Shown piece after piece: positions 35,928 through 44,897 of a DNA stretch of 64,000 nucleotides (position 1 is its first letter; each line of letters opens with the position of its first letter). The translations under genes and the position numbers were made by a program. The DNA lies in the NCBI RefSeq assembly GCF_049472675.1, contig NZ_JAPNXM010000011.1, positions 1 to 64,000 of the forward strand, read 5' to 3'. Source of the DNA: Deferribacter thermophilus (lineage in GTDB: Bacteria > Chrysiogenota > Deferribacteres > Deferribacterales > Deferribacteraceae). Below the pieces are notes generated by a model. That model saw only the letters and a list, made by a program, of their open reading frames with translations. It searched no databases and was not told the origin of the DNA.

Positions 35928-37059
35928 TTTTTTATCATTTTCTCATTTTATTTCTATTAGTATTACACAAATTCTTTTTTCTATCATTTTTTTATTTATA
36001 ATTTATAAAGTATGGAAGAAAGATTTGAAGTTCTATAGTGAAAGAGTTTTGTATTTATTTTTGATATTTTTTATATTGTATGATATTTCATTGATTGTAA
36101 ATTTTAATAATTTTCCTAACTTTAACAAATTTATTAAACATATTTTTGGATGGTGGCACTATCTATTTTTTGTTATATCTCTTATATTTATGAAAAATTT
36201 CAAGCCAAATTTTAAAAACATATTTAATTTTGTCTTAGCTGGCTCTGCAATTGCTTCATTTTATGGGTTTTATCAATTTTTCTTTTTACATAAAAGAGCT
36301 GAAGGATTTTATTCTCATCCGTTAACTTTTGGTAATAATTTAGCTATTGTTTTAATAGTTTTGTATTCATTAATTATAACTAAATATTATATAAATAAAA
36401 GAGAATTTTGGTTTTATATCATATTTTTTCTAGTGAATTTTACTGCACTCCTTATCTCATTATCTAGAGGTCCAATATTAGCTTTTTTAATAACTGTAAT
36501 GGTAATAAATGTTCTAGTTTACAAATATAAAGGATTAATTGTAAATATAATTATTGTAGTTTTGTTTACATCTATCGTTTTGTTCACTCCTGCATTAAAA
36601 CAAAGAGCTAATGATTTTTTTAATCATTCATGGAAAAATACAACTTCTTCGTTTGGTACGCGTGTTGTCTTATGGAAAACTTCTTTAAAAATTATAAAAG
36701 ACAATCCTTTCTTTGGTATAGGTTATAATATAAAAAGAGAGTTTAAGAAGAGAATTAAAGTTCCAGTTGCTTCAACGGCTCATTCTCACAATTCTTATTT
36801 GACAATTGCTTGTTATTATGGTGTTCCAGCTTTAATTATTCTCTTATTAATATATTTTTATCTAATGAAATCATTTTGGATTAAAAATGATTTTTTTGTA
36901 AAAGTGTCAGGAATTGGGACAATTCTTGTTTATATGTTAGAAGGATTAACCGAATACAATTTTGGCGATTCAGAGGTTTTAATGTTTTTTTGGTTATTAA
37001 TAGGGATATTATATTCATTAAACTCAAATAAAAATTATACTGATGCTGTAAATGAATAA
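35908..37059 (+). CDS. O-antigen ligase family membrane protein
   Basis: This 383-residue protein has about eleven membrane helices and a Wzy/WaaL region. Features are the conserved HPLTFGNNLAIVLIVLYSL near 134-152, LISLSRGPILAFLI near 187-200, and a large periplasmic loop with GTRVVLWKTSLKIIKDNPFFGIGYN near 249-273 and STAHSHNSYLTIACYYGVPAL. It should transfer a polymer or oligosaccharide to lipid A-core or polymerise repeat units. A second such gene (40173-42702) is broken by an insertion, so this may be the only working ligase in the window. Confidence 0.88.
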   Translation: MLKIFFNFLSFSHFISISITQILFSIIFLFIIYKVWKKDLKFYSERVLYLFLIFFILYDISLIVNFNNFPNFNKFIKHIFGWWHYLFFVISLIFMKNFKPNFKNIFNFVLAGSAIASFYGFYQFFFLHKRAEGFYSHPLTFGNNLAIVLIVLYSLIITKYYINKREFWFYIIFFLVNFTALLISLSRGPILAFLITVMVINVLVYKYKGLIVNIIIVVLFTSIVLFTPALKQRANDFFNHSWKNTTSSFGTRVVLWKTSLKIIKDNPFFGIGYNIKREFKKRIKVPVASTAHSHNSYLTIACYYGVPALIILLLIYFYLMKSFWIKNDFFVKVSGIGTILVYMLEGLTEYNFGDSEVLMFFWLLIGILYSLNSNKNYTDAVNE

Positions 37060-37083
37060 TTGATTGGTTTTAAAGGATATTAA

Positions 37084-38208
37084 ATGGATAAAAAAATTAT
37101 TCTTTTTATAAGGGTTTTTTCAAGGTATGGTGGTGTAGAGAATTTTTGCTATAGATTTTATCAGTTTTTAGTAGAAAAAGGGTATGAAGTTAAAGTGGTA
37201 TGTGGTGAAAATAAGACTGATATCAAAAATGAAAATATCATTGAATTAGGTTTATGGAGACCAGGGAGATTTTTGAAAACCTTAAGTTATTATTTAAAAG
37301 CATCAAAGTTTGCAAAAAATAGTGATAATTCTCTGAATATAGCTCTTACGAAAGTTAACTACTGTCATGTAATTAGAGCTGGGAGTGGATCTCATTTGGA
37401 TTTTTTAATAAGCTCTTTAAGAGGTTATAGAGGTTATAGTAAACTTAAGAAGATAATAAAAAGACTTTTTTCACCTGTAAATTACCTTACTGTATTTATT
37501 GAGAAAAAGATGTACAGAGATAATCCTAGTTTAAAGTTAGTTGTTTTTCAATCAAATATGGCAAAAAAAGAGTTTTTAAATAGGTATAAGTTAACAAATT
37601 TGAATTATAAAATCATTCCGAATAGCGTAAATAAAAATATTTTTAAGTTAATGCATGATGGCACTAACACTTTTTATGAAAAATATAGTTTATCAAAAGA
37701 TAAAATTTATGTTGGTTTTGCTGCTTCAAATTTTGAGTTAAAGGGTTTGATTTATTTAATAGATGCTATTAAATATTTACCTGATAATGTAGAATTATTA
37801 ATAGCTGGCAATAGAAATCCTAAGAAATACATAGAAAAAGCTAAGCAACTTAAAATAGAAGATAGAGTTCATTTTTTAGGTAAAGTGGAAAATATGAATG
37901 ATTTTTATAATGTTTTAAATGTGTTTTGCTTACCTACGTTTTATGATACATGTGCAAATGTTGTTTTAGAATCTCTATCTGTTGGTACCCCAGTTATTAC
38001 CACAACAAATAATGGAGCACAGGACTTTGTTTTAGATGGAAAAAACGGATTTTTGTTATCTGTTGATGAGTTAAGTGGTGCTAAATTGGCTGATTTAATT
38101 GTTAAAGCAATAAAAATTAATAAATATGATGTAATAAGATATTCTAAATTATACACAGATGAAGAAATTTTTAATAAATACTTGGAGGAAATAAAAGGGT
38201 TAATATGA
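37084..38208 (+). CDS. Glycosyltransferase family 4 protein
   Basis: This 374-residue GT-B protein has FSRYGGVENFCYRFYQFLVEKGYEV near 12-36, VFQSNMAKKEFLNRY near 154 and the donor motif region FYDTCANVVLESLSVGTPVITTTNNGAQDFV near 287-317. An HVIRAGSGSHLDFL segment near 95 is similar to WaaG-type heptose glucosyltransferases. It has a 24-base gap to the ligase gene and overlaps the following GT9 gene by four bases. Donor and acceptor are unknown. Confidence 0.86.
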   Translation: MDKKIILFIRVFSRYGGVENFCYRFYQFLVEKGYEVKVVCGENKTDIKNENIIELGLWRPGRFLKTLSYYLKASKFAKNSDNSLNIALTKVNYCHVIRAGSGSHLDFLISSLRGYRGYSKLKKIIKRLFSPVNYLTVFIEKKMYRDNPSLKLVVFQSNMAKKEFLNRYKLTNLNYKIIPNSVNKNIFKLMHDGTNTFYEKYSLSKDKIYVGFAASNFELKGLIYLIDAIKYLPDNVELLIAGNRNPKKYIEKAKQLKIEDRVHFLGKVENMNDFYNVLNVFCLPTFYDTCANVVLESLSVGTPVITTTNNGAQDFVLDGKNGFLLSVDELSGAKLADLIVKAIKINKYDVIRYSKLYTDEEIFNKYLEEIKGLI

Positions 38209-39203
38209 AGATATTGATAGTTCAATTGTATCAAATTGGAGATGTGGTTTTGACTACTCCAATACCAAGAGAAATTAAAAAAAAGTATCCAGGTGCTGAA
38301 ATTCATTTTCTAACAACTCCTTTGTCTGCATCAGTTTTAAAATACGATAAGAATATAGATAAAATAATTACTATTAATAGAGATAAAAACTTATTAAATA
38401 CATTAAGATTAATAAATAAAATAAGAAAAGAAAAATATGATTATATCTTGGATTTTCAAAATAATCCTCGTACAATGTGGTTATCACTTTTTTCAAAAGC
38501 TAAGTATAAAGTAACTTATGCTTACTCAAAAAGGAAATTTGCATATAATAAACTTATAGAACCGGTTAAAGGGACTGCTACTGAGATAAAATGTTCTTTG
38601 TTAAAGGCATTAAATATTTCTGATTATGATATCAGGCCTGTTTTATATCCAGGTGAACAAGAACTCGCTAAAGTAAAAAACTATTTGGATGAAAACAATA
38701 TTAAAGACTTTGTTGTAATATCCCCAACGCATAAAGGTGATACAAGGAGATGGCCTTTACAATATTTTATAGAACTTGCTGAATATGTTTATGAAAAAAC
38801 AGGACTAAAAATAGTTTTTAATTATGCACCTAATGAAACTGATTATATTGAAAAAATTAGAGAGCATGACTTTCATAATAAAGCATTTTTTACACCACTG
38901 TTTAAACTACCAGAATTAATAGCATTATTAAGTTTTTCTAAGTTCCATGTGGGAAATGATTCTTCTCCAAATCATATGGCTGTTGCTTTAAAGAAACCTT
39001 CATTTGTAGTGCTAGGTGCATCAAGTGAAGGTTGGATTTTCCCTTCAAATGAATACAAGTGGGTAAGAAAAGGATTAGACTGTCAACCATGTAAAAGTAA
39101 TAAGTGTAAATATGGAGATAAAATACCATGTTTAAAAGAATTAAGTTTTGCAGATATAAAAGATGAATTTGATAAATTTTTAAGTGAGGTAGTTGGTGTT
39201 TAA
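38205..39203 (+). CDS. Glycosyltransferase family 9 (heptosyltransferase-like)
   Basis: This 332-residue GT9 protein has IVQLYQIGDVVLTTPIPREIKKKYP near 4-28, the family start, VVISPTHKGDTRRWPLQYFIELAEYV near 169-194, and KFHVGNDSSPNHMAVALKKPSFVVLGASS near 246-274. A cysteine-rich segment, CQPCKSNKCKYGDKIPCL, follows. WaaC/WaaF enzymes add heptose to the inner core of LPS. ATGA overlap with the previous gene. The sugar is probable but not proven. Confidence 0.88.
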   Translation: MKILIVQLYQIGDVVLTTPIPREIKKKYPGAEIHFLTTPLSASVLKYDKNIDKIITINRDKNLLNTLRLINKIRKEKYDYILDFQNNPRTMWLSLFSKAKYKVTYAYSKRKFAYNKLIEPVKGTATEIKCSLLKALNISDYDIRPVLYPGEQELAKVKNYLDENNIKDFVVISPTHKGDTRRWPLQYFIELAEYVYEKTGLKIVFNYAPNETDYIEKIREHDFHNKAFFTPLFKLPELIALLSFSKFHVGNDSSPNHMAVALKKPSFVVLGASSEGWIFPSNEYKWVRKGLDCQPCKSNKCKYGDKIPCLKELSFADIKDEFDKFLSEVVGV

Positions 39204-40161
39204 AAGTGTACCTGTATTATGTTATCACAAAGTGTCGTATGTCGGTGGGATTACTCCAGAACAGTTCGTAGAACATTTGGAGTTTTTAGCTCATAACAAC
39301 TATACATCTATAACTGCAAACGAACTTTATGATTTTATGGTTTATAATAAAAAAATTCCAAAGAAATCTGTTGTAATTACTTTTGATGATTGTAGTTTAG
39401 ATAACTGGGTCTATGCAATCCCTCTATTAAATAAATATGGTTTTAAAGCAATATTTTTTGCAATAACAGATTTTATAGGTAAAGGTTCTAAACGTTCTCA
39501 ATATCCTGATAAGGATTTACCAAATATTGAAGATGCTACAACATCTTTTGTTAAAGCTCTTAGAGATTCGGATAATTCACAGTTTATGAATGAGGAGGAG
39601 CTTTATTCTACAGTGTATGATTATGGACACGAGGTTTATAGCCATTCTGCAAGACATCAGATGTGTTTTAAGTCATTAAAATTAAAAGGCGTATACCCCA
39701 AAAAGTGGCATTGGGGGATTTTTGGTATATACGATGAGGTTAAAGAGGGTTCTAAATATTATGATAGAGGTTCTGCGTATGCTTATGACGGTTATTGGCC
39801 GGTCATTCAAAATGGAGAATTAATATATAGAAAAAGAGAAACTGAAGAAAGGTACAAATTTTGCTTAGAAGATTTTACAAGAAGTAAAAAATACCTTGAA
39901 AACTTATTGGACAAGCCTTTAGTTTTTTTTTGCTGGCCATGGGGACATTACGATAAACTGTCTATGAAGGCTTTACAAGAAGCTGGATATAAAGGGAGTT
40001 TTACTCTTGAACGTTTTCCAAACTCATACGGAACAAATCCTTTTTATATAAACCGAATTGCTGTTGGCAATAAAAAAGATATAAAATGGTTAGAAAACAG
40101 GTTAAAAATGTATTCTAATAGAATAACAGCAACTATTTTTTTTAAGAAATTCAAAAAATAA
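39196..40161 (+). CDS. Polysaccharide deacetylase family protein
   Basis: This protein of about 321 residues has the NodB-type fold. SVPVLCYHKVS at the start, VITFDDCSLDNW near 60-71 (the usual TFDDG with Cys for Gly), HSARHQMC near 153 (HxxxH zinc ligands) and a C-terminal CWPWGHYDKLSMKALQEAGYKGSFTL are visible. It should remove acetyl groups from an N-acetylated sugar. I start it at GTG 39196, five bases from a GAGGT site; TTG 39193 is too close to that site. It overlaps the GT9 gene by eight bases. Confidence 0.85.
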   Translation: MFKSVPVLCYHKVSYVGGITPEQFVEHLEFLAHNNYTSITANELYDFMVYNKKIPKKSVVITFDDCSLDNWVYAIPLLNKYGFKAIFFAITDFIGKGSKRSQYPDKDLPNIEDATTSFVKALRDSDNSQFMNEEELYSTVYDYGHEVYSHSARHQMCFKSLKLKGVYPKKWHWGIFGIYDEVKEGSKYYDRGSAYAYDGYWPVIQNGELIYRKRETEERYKFCLEDFTRSKKYLENLLDKPLVFFCWPWGHYDKLSMKALQEAGYKGSFTLERFPNSYGTNPFYINRIAVGNKKDIKWLENRLKMYSNRITATIFFKKFKK

Positions 40162-40172
40162 AGAGGTTCTGT

Positions 40173-40570
40173 ATGATTAATGATAATTATTTAATAAAAC
40201 TTTATAACATATTATTTATATCAACTTCAATTTTAATTGTTTTTTCTCATAAGTGGTTAGGTAATATAAGAATAGTATTATTTGCTTTGTCAATATACAT
40301 GTTTATAAAATATATACCAGATAAAACAAAAATTTATAAAAATAGAGTTTTTATTTATTTATTATTGTTTCTAATATATGTTTTAGTAATAAATTTATTA
40401 TTTTTTGATCATATTAAAGGAGTAAATAGAATTTTAAATTGGACAATAATATTTTTTAATTCAATTATTTTTATGATTATTAATAAGAATAATAAAGTTT
40501 TAATAAGTTATTATTTTTTAATTTTATCCATTTCAATTGTTTCAGATTTTTTATTGAAAAATGGTTTCTC
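40173..40570 (+). pseudogene. O-antigen ligase-like gene, 5' part, split by an IS256-family element
   Basis: An ATG at 40173 with an AGAGG site starts a membrane protein with about four helices (NILFISTSILIVFSHKWLGN, FIYLLLFLIYVLVINLLFF). After the SDFLLKNGFS segment the frame runs into the left end of the insertion element and stops at 40578. The remainder continues at 41913 in a different frame. The N-terminal half resembles the Wzy/WaaL family. It is probably inactive. Confidence 0.8.
40563..40570. repeat. Left target-site copy of the IS256-family element
   Basis: GGTTTCTC at 40563-40570 matches TTTTTCTC at 41913-41920 in six of eight bases, with TTTCTC identical. Both copies encode the Phe-Ser that joins the two halves of the ligase. 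A T gained or lost in the run after insertion explains the frame difference. Confidence 0.6.
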
Positions 40571-40598
40571 GGCTCTGTAACTAAAACTGTGTAAATCC
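40571..40598. repeat. Left inverted repeat of the IS256-family element
   Basis: The sequence runs GGCTCTGTAAC, six variable bases, then TGTGTAAATCC. It pairs with the right end at 41885-41912, which reads GACCCTGTAAC, six different bases, then TGTGTAAATCC on the other strand. Confidence 0.85.
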
Positions 40599-40643
40599 TC
40601 TAAAAATATGTTAACTAAAGAAACATACAGAAGGAGGATTTAT

Positions 40644-41864
40644 ATGTTTATCGACAAAGACGAAATAAGAAGACTGTACAAAGAGGGCAAACTTAATTCT
40701 CAAGAAGATTTGCAAACAGTACTATCTACAATTATCAAAGATGTAGTAGAAACAATTTATGAGGGTGAATTAATAGAATTCTTAGGTTATTCCCGCTACG
40801 ACAAATCATCTAAAGAAACAAACAATTCTCGTAATGGCTACAGTAATAAAAAAGTAAAGTCTAATTATGGCGAGATAGACTTATCAGTTCCATGAGACCG
40901 TAATGGAGAATATGACCCTAAAATAGTTAAAAAACGTCAAACAGATATCACAGGTATAGAAGAGCATATAATTTCCATGTATGCCAAAGGTATGACAACA
41001 AGAGATATTCAGTCTCACATGGAATCTTTATACGGTCTTGAGTTTTCAGCTGAGGCAATCAGTAAGATTACAGATAAAGTTCTTGAAAGAGCAAAAGAGT
41101 GGCAAAATAGACCATTAGACCCTATTTATTCAATTATATTTCTTGATGCATTATTTTATAAGATGAGGCTTGATGGTGTTATAAAAAATGTAGCAGTTTA
41201 TGCAATAATAGGCATTACTCTTGAAGGTAGGAAAGAATGTCTTGGAATATGGATAATGGAGAACGAATCAGCTAAATTCTGGCTGTCAGTTTTAAATGAG
41301 CTTAAAAACAGAGGTGTTGAAGATGTCCTTATATTTAGTATAGATGGCTTGCCTGGTTTAAATGAAGCTATTAAAGCTGTATATCCTGAGTCAGAAATCC
41401 AAAGATGTATAGTTCATCAGGTAAGAAACTCTCTAAAATTTGTATCTTATAAAGACAGAAAAGAATTAGCGAAGGATTTAAAGAAAATTTATACCTCTTC
41501 AACAGAAGAAAGTGGAAAAATTGAATTAGATAAATTAAATGAACAATGGGGCAAGAAATATCCTAATATAATAAAATCATGGCAGAACAATTGGATAGAA
41601 CTTTCAACCTTATTTAAATATCCACCAGAAATTAGAACTCTTATTTATACTACTAATCCTATCGAAAGTTTTAATAGTAAATTGAAAAAGGTCAGTAAAA
41701 ATAGGGGTGTATTTCCTACAGAAGAATCATTGTTTAAATTACTATATTTAGCTATAAATGATATATCTAAAAAATGGGATGGCAGAATAAGGGATTGGTC
41801 GAAAATTTACCCACAACTATATATTTACTTTCAGGAAAGGATTGACAGGTTTACAAATGGTTAA
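40644..41864 (+). pseudogene. IS256-family transposase with a premature stop codon
   Basis: One frame runs from ATG 40644 to 41864 (406 codons, normal for IS256) except for TGA at 40893-40895, codon 84. The surrounding VP-stop-DRNGEYDPKIVKK aligns with the family's VPRDRNG motif, so a CGA arginine codon probably mutated to TGA. The catalytic residues all lie downstream: IIFLDALFYKM (first Asp), SIDGLPGLNEAI (second Asp) with QRCIVHQVRNSLKFV, and YTTNPIESFNSKL (Glu). A shorter protein from ATG 40977 is possible but would lack the DNA-binding part. Confidence 0.9.
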
Positions 41865-41884
41865 TATCATAAATAACAAAATTG

Positions 41885-41912
41885 GGATTTACACAAATAA
41901 TGTTACAGGGTC
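41885..41912. repeat. Right inverted repeat of the IS256-family element
   Basis: Read on the minus strand it starts GACCCTGTAAC and ends TGTGTAAATCC, matching the left end in 21 of 28 positions. Confidence 0.85.
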
Positions 41913-42702
41913 TTTTTCTCAAATTAGATATTCTGGTTTTTTAAATTCACATAATCAATATGCTATTTTAATTGTATTCCCTTTAACTTATTTGCTTGAG
42001 AAAATGTTTGATAAACGAGATTTATTTAAACTTTTAGCAAATATTGTTTTATCTATATTTCTATTTTATATTTTTTTAAAAACTGGTGCTAGAACAACTT
42101 TTTTAAGTGCAGTTTTAGTATACTCTTTTTATTTCATAATTAAAGCTATCAAATATAATTATAGATACTCAATACTGTTTTTATTTATTTTGTTAATTTC
42201 TGGATATTTTATTGTTCATAACCAGTCATTTAAAAATAGATTTGTAGTCACTGTTCTAAATTTTAAGACTGATAGTTCATTTGTTACAAGATTTCCTATC
42301 TGGCATAGTGCTTTTGAATGTTTCAAGGATAAGCCTTTAATAGGATATGGTTTTAATAATTTTAGAAAATGCTATGAAAATAAGTTACCACAATATTTGA
42401 AAAAACATTACAAAGCTCCTCATGTAAATACCACTAATAATGCCCATAATTTCTTTTTGCATTTTTTGGCTGAAACTGGAATTATTGGAACAATACTTAT
42501 TTCTATGATAATATTTATTGCAATTTATCATGGAATAAAAGTTAATTTGCATTTTCTAAGTATTGCATTATTGATATCTATTAGTGGTTTTATGATGAAT
42601 ATGAATCTTTATATTAGAGAAGTATCTTTTTTGTTTTTTACCTCCATAGGTTTTATCGAAGGATATTATTTGGCTATAAAAAATGAAAAAAGTATTGTTT
42701 AG
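41913..42702 (+). pseudogene. O-antigen ligase-like gene, 3' part after the insertion
   Basis: From 41913 the frame encodes FSQIRYSGFLNSHNQYAILIVFPLTYLL, further membrane helices, a GARTTFLSAVLVYSFYF segment (the position of SRGP in other ligases), and RFPIWHSAFECFKDKPLIGYGFNNFRKCY, then HVNTTNNAHNFFLHFLAETGIIGT. These are the conserved Wzy/WaaL elements. It joins the 5' part at 40570 through the shared Phe-Ser once a single T is restored. The ATG codons in the right end of the element could give a truncated product. The following glycosyltransferase starts within its last 20 bases. Confidence 0.82.
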
Positions 42703-43774
42703 AATTACAAATAACTTAAATATTGGTGGTGTGCAAAGACGGATATTTGATGTATTGAAAGAGCTTAAAAATGATTATGAATGTCATGTTGTTGTTTATA
42801 AAGAAGAAGGGATACTTGCTGATAAATTTATAAAAGAAGGTATACATGTTCATTATGTACCTATGGGGTCATTTGATCTTTCTGGTATTAAAACACTTTC
42901 AAATCTTTTTAAGAATTATAAAGCTGATATAGTTCATACACATTCTTATGGGGGAACAATTAGAGGGGTGTTAGCTGCAAAATTAGCAGGAGTGAGGAAG
43001 ATATTTTCTCATATTCATGTAAACATGGGAAACCATTGGTATGGTAAATGGAGGATTAATAAAAAAAAGAAAGAATTTATTGAAAAATTACTTCATAAAG
43101 AATATGTAGATAAAATATTTTTTGTTTCAGATGCAATTAAAAAAGAATATTTACATGGAATGAATTTCAAAAATCTCAATGAAAAATCCGTTGTGCTTTA
43201 TAATGGTTTTAACCTGGAAAAGATAAAAATTAAAAAAAATAACATGATAGGTGGGGTATTTAATATTGGTATAGCTTGTAGATTAAGTAAAGATAAAAAT
43301 TTATTATTTATTGTTGAAGTTATTGAAAAACTTATTGAGTATGTTCAGAATATAAAATTTCATTTTATTGGAGATGGCAGTTATAAAAAATATTTAGTAA
43401 AAGAAATAGCTAAAAGAAGCTTAAATAATTATTTTATTTTTCATGGTATGGTTGAAAATGTTTATGATAAAATTAAAGATTTGGATTTAGTTTTAATGCC
43501 TTCTTATAATGAGGGATTACCTGCTTCTATAATAGAACCTTTACTGGCTAATATCCCTGTAATTGCAGTAGATAATGAAATTAATAGAGAAATTCTCAAT
43601 ATTGACAAGGGGGGGTGGGTTTTACAAAATTCATATGAAGTTTTTGTTGAGAAAATACTCCAACTTTATGAAAAATATGATTATTTATATCAGAATATGA
43701 CTTTTAATAAATATAAAGAAGTTTTTTCTATGGAAAACCATATCAATCAATTAAGGTATTATTATGAATCATAA
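42683..43774 (+). CDS. Glycosyltransferase family 4 protein
   Basis: This 363-residue GT-B enzyme begins with LFRITNNLNIGGVQRRIFDVLKEL and has HTHSYGGTIRGVLAAKLAGV near 92-111, FHFIGDGSYKKYLVKEIAKR near 228, and the donor segment SYNEGLPASIIEPLLANIPVIAVDNEINREI near 273-303. It belongs to the EpsF/WcaA-like group of capsule and exopolysaccharide enzymes. The start overlaps the 3' end of the interrupted ligase, so its expression could be affected by the insertion upstream. Confidence 0.87.
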   Translation: MKKVLFRITNNLNIGGVQRRIFDVLKELKNDYECHVVVYKEEGILADKFIKEGIHVHYVPMGSFDLSGIKTLSNLFKNYKADIVHTHSYGGTIRGVLAAKLAGVRKIFSHIHVNMGNHWYGKWRINKKKKEFIEKLLHKEYVDKIFFVSDAIKKEYLHGMNFKNLNEKSVVLYNGFNLEKIKIKKNNMIGGVFNIGIACRLSKDKNLLFIVEVIEKLIEYVQNIKFHFIGDGSYKKYLVKEIAKRSLNNYFIFHGMVENVYDKIKDLDLVLMPSYNEGLPASIIEPLLANIPVIAVDNEINREILNIDKGGWVLQNSYEVFVEKILQLYEKYDYLYQNMTFNKYKEVFSMENHINQLRYYYES

Positions 43775-44837
43775 GTTTAAGATATTATTTATTACTGATT
43801 CTAAAAAGAAATCTAGTGGTGGTATTAAACAATTGCTGTATAATGCTGAAGCGCTAAAAGAGTTAGGGTATAAAATATATCTATCTGCAAATAAAGAGTC
43901 CTTTGTCGCTAAGAAAAAAGATATTTTTGAAGAAATTCATTTTATAGATTCAAAAAGTAAATTAAAATCTGCGTTATCTTTGAAAAAGTTTGTAAGTGAA
44001 AAAGAAATTGATATTGAACATACTTTTCATAATGGTGGTCACAAAATTGCTTTTTTAGCAAAACTTTTTGGTGGTAAGTTTAAGCTTTTTATAAATAGAG
44101 GTGTTTTAAAAGTTCCAACCAATATTTTTATCTATAAAAACTTTTTGATAGATGGTTTCATTTGTAACTCTTATGCCTGTAAAAATAGTCTAAAAAGGAT
44201 TTTTGTTAGTGATAAAAAAATAAATATTATTTTTAATTGTATCAAATCAGTTGCTTCTGATAAAAATTTTAAAAAAGATTATAATAGATTTAAAGTTTTA
44301 TACATAGGAAATTCAAGTAAAATTAAGGGTTTTGATATTTTTAATGAAATTGTAAAACGAGTTCCTACTAATCTTGATATAGAATTTGTAGCTCTTGGAG
44401 TGGAAAAAGATAAGCTGAGCATTAAAGTTGATAAAAGAATTAATCTGCCAGGTACTGTAAAAAATGTTTCTGACTATTTAGAAAAAGCACATCTTTTTTT
44501 ATTAACATCAAGATCAGAAAGTTTTCCTAACTCTCTATTAGAAGCTATGGCTTTTGGGTTGGGAGTTGTGGCACACAATGTTGGGGCTGTAAACGATTTA
44601 ATAAAGGATGGGGTAAATGGGTTTAAAATCAATAGGTTAGCTGTGAATGAGTTTGTGGATAAATTAATTTATTTATATAACAACAGGAATTTGATAGAAA
44701 AAATGGGGCATAAGAACAGGCTTATTGTAGAAAAGTTGAATTGTAAAAATAAAGCGTTAAAACTACTCAAAGTATATTCTGGGGAATATTATCTTGATAC
44801 TTTTGATGTAATTTTAGAGAATAATAATGATTGTTGA
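43764..44837 (+). CDS. Glycosyltransferase family 4 protein
   Basis: This 357-residue GT-B enzyme has ILFITDSKKKSSGGIKQLLYNAEAL near 6-30, FICNSYACKNSLKRIFV near 130, and SRSESFPNSLLEAMAFGLGVVAHNVGAVNDLIKDGVNGF near 248-286, the donor-binding region. It overlaps the previous gene by 11 bases. Neither donor nor acceptor sugar is known. Confidence 0.87.
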   Translation: MNHKFKILFITDSKKKSSGGIKQLLYNAEALKELGYKIYLSANKESFVAKKKDIFEEIHFIDSKSKLKSALSLKKFVSEKEIDIEHTFHNGGHKIAFLAKLFGGKFKLFINRGVLKVPTNIFIYKNFLIDGFICNSYACKNSLKRIFVSDKKINIIFNCIKSVASDKNFKKDYNRFKVLYIGNSSKIKGFDIFNEIVKRVPTNLDIEFVALGVEKDKLSIKVDKRINLPGTVKNVSDYLEKAHLFLLTSRSESFPNSLLEAMAFGLGVVAHNVGAVNDLIKDGVNGFKINRLAVNEFVDKLIYLYNNRNLIEKMGHKNRLIVEKLNCKNKALKLLKVYSGEYYLDTFDVILENNNDC

Positions 44838-44897
44838 CAAGTTGGTTTTAATAGTATTTTGATTTAGAATAAAAAAATTTTTTGAGAGGTTGGATAC

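Larger units (their letters stand above)
40571..41912 (+). mobile_element. IS256 (Mutator-like) family insertion sequence, 1342 bp
   Basis: The element is bounded by 28-bp inverted repeats (40571-40598 and 41885-41912), identical at 21 positions including the inner TGTGTAAATCC and the outer CTGTAAC. It encodes one IS256-family transposase from 40644, with an AAGGAGG site, to 41864. An 8-bp target duplication with two mismatches flanks it. It sits inside an O-antigen ligase gene. Because the transposase has a premature stop and the target copies differ, the copy looks old and not self-mobile. Confidence 0.9.

Noticed and set aside
40893..40895. In-frame TGA in the IS256-family transposase considered as a second selenocysteine codon
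   Set aside because: The family has arginine (VPRDRNG) here, one base from TGA, and no hairpin follows at the SECIS distance. A nonsense mutation is the simpler reading.
40571..41912. Possibility that the element carries passenger genes or is part of a larger transposon
   Set aside because: The interval between the inverted repeats is filled by the transposase, with only short flanks.
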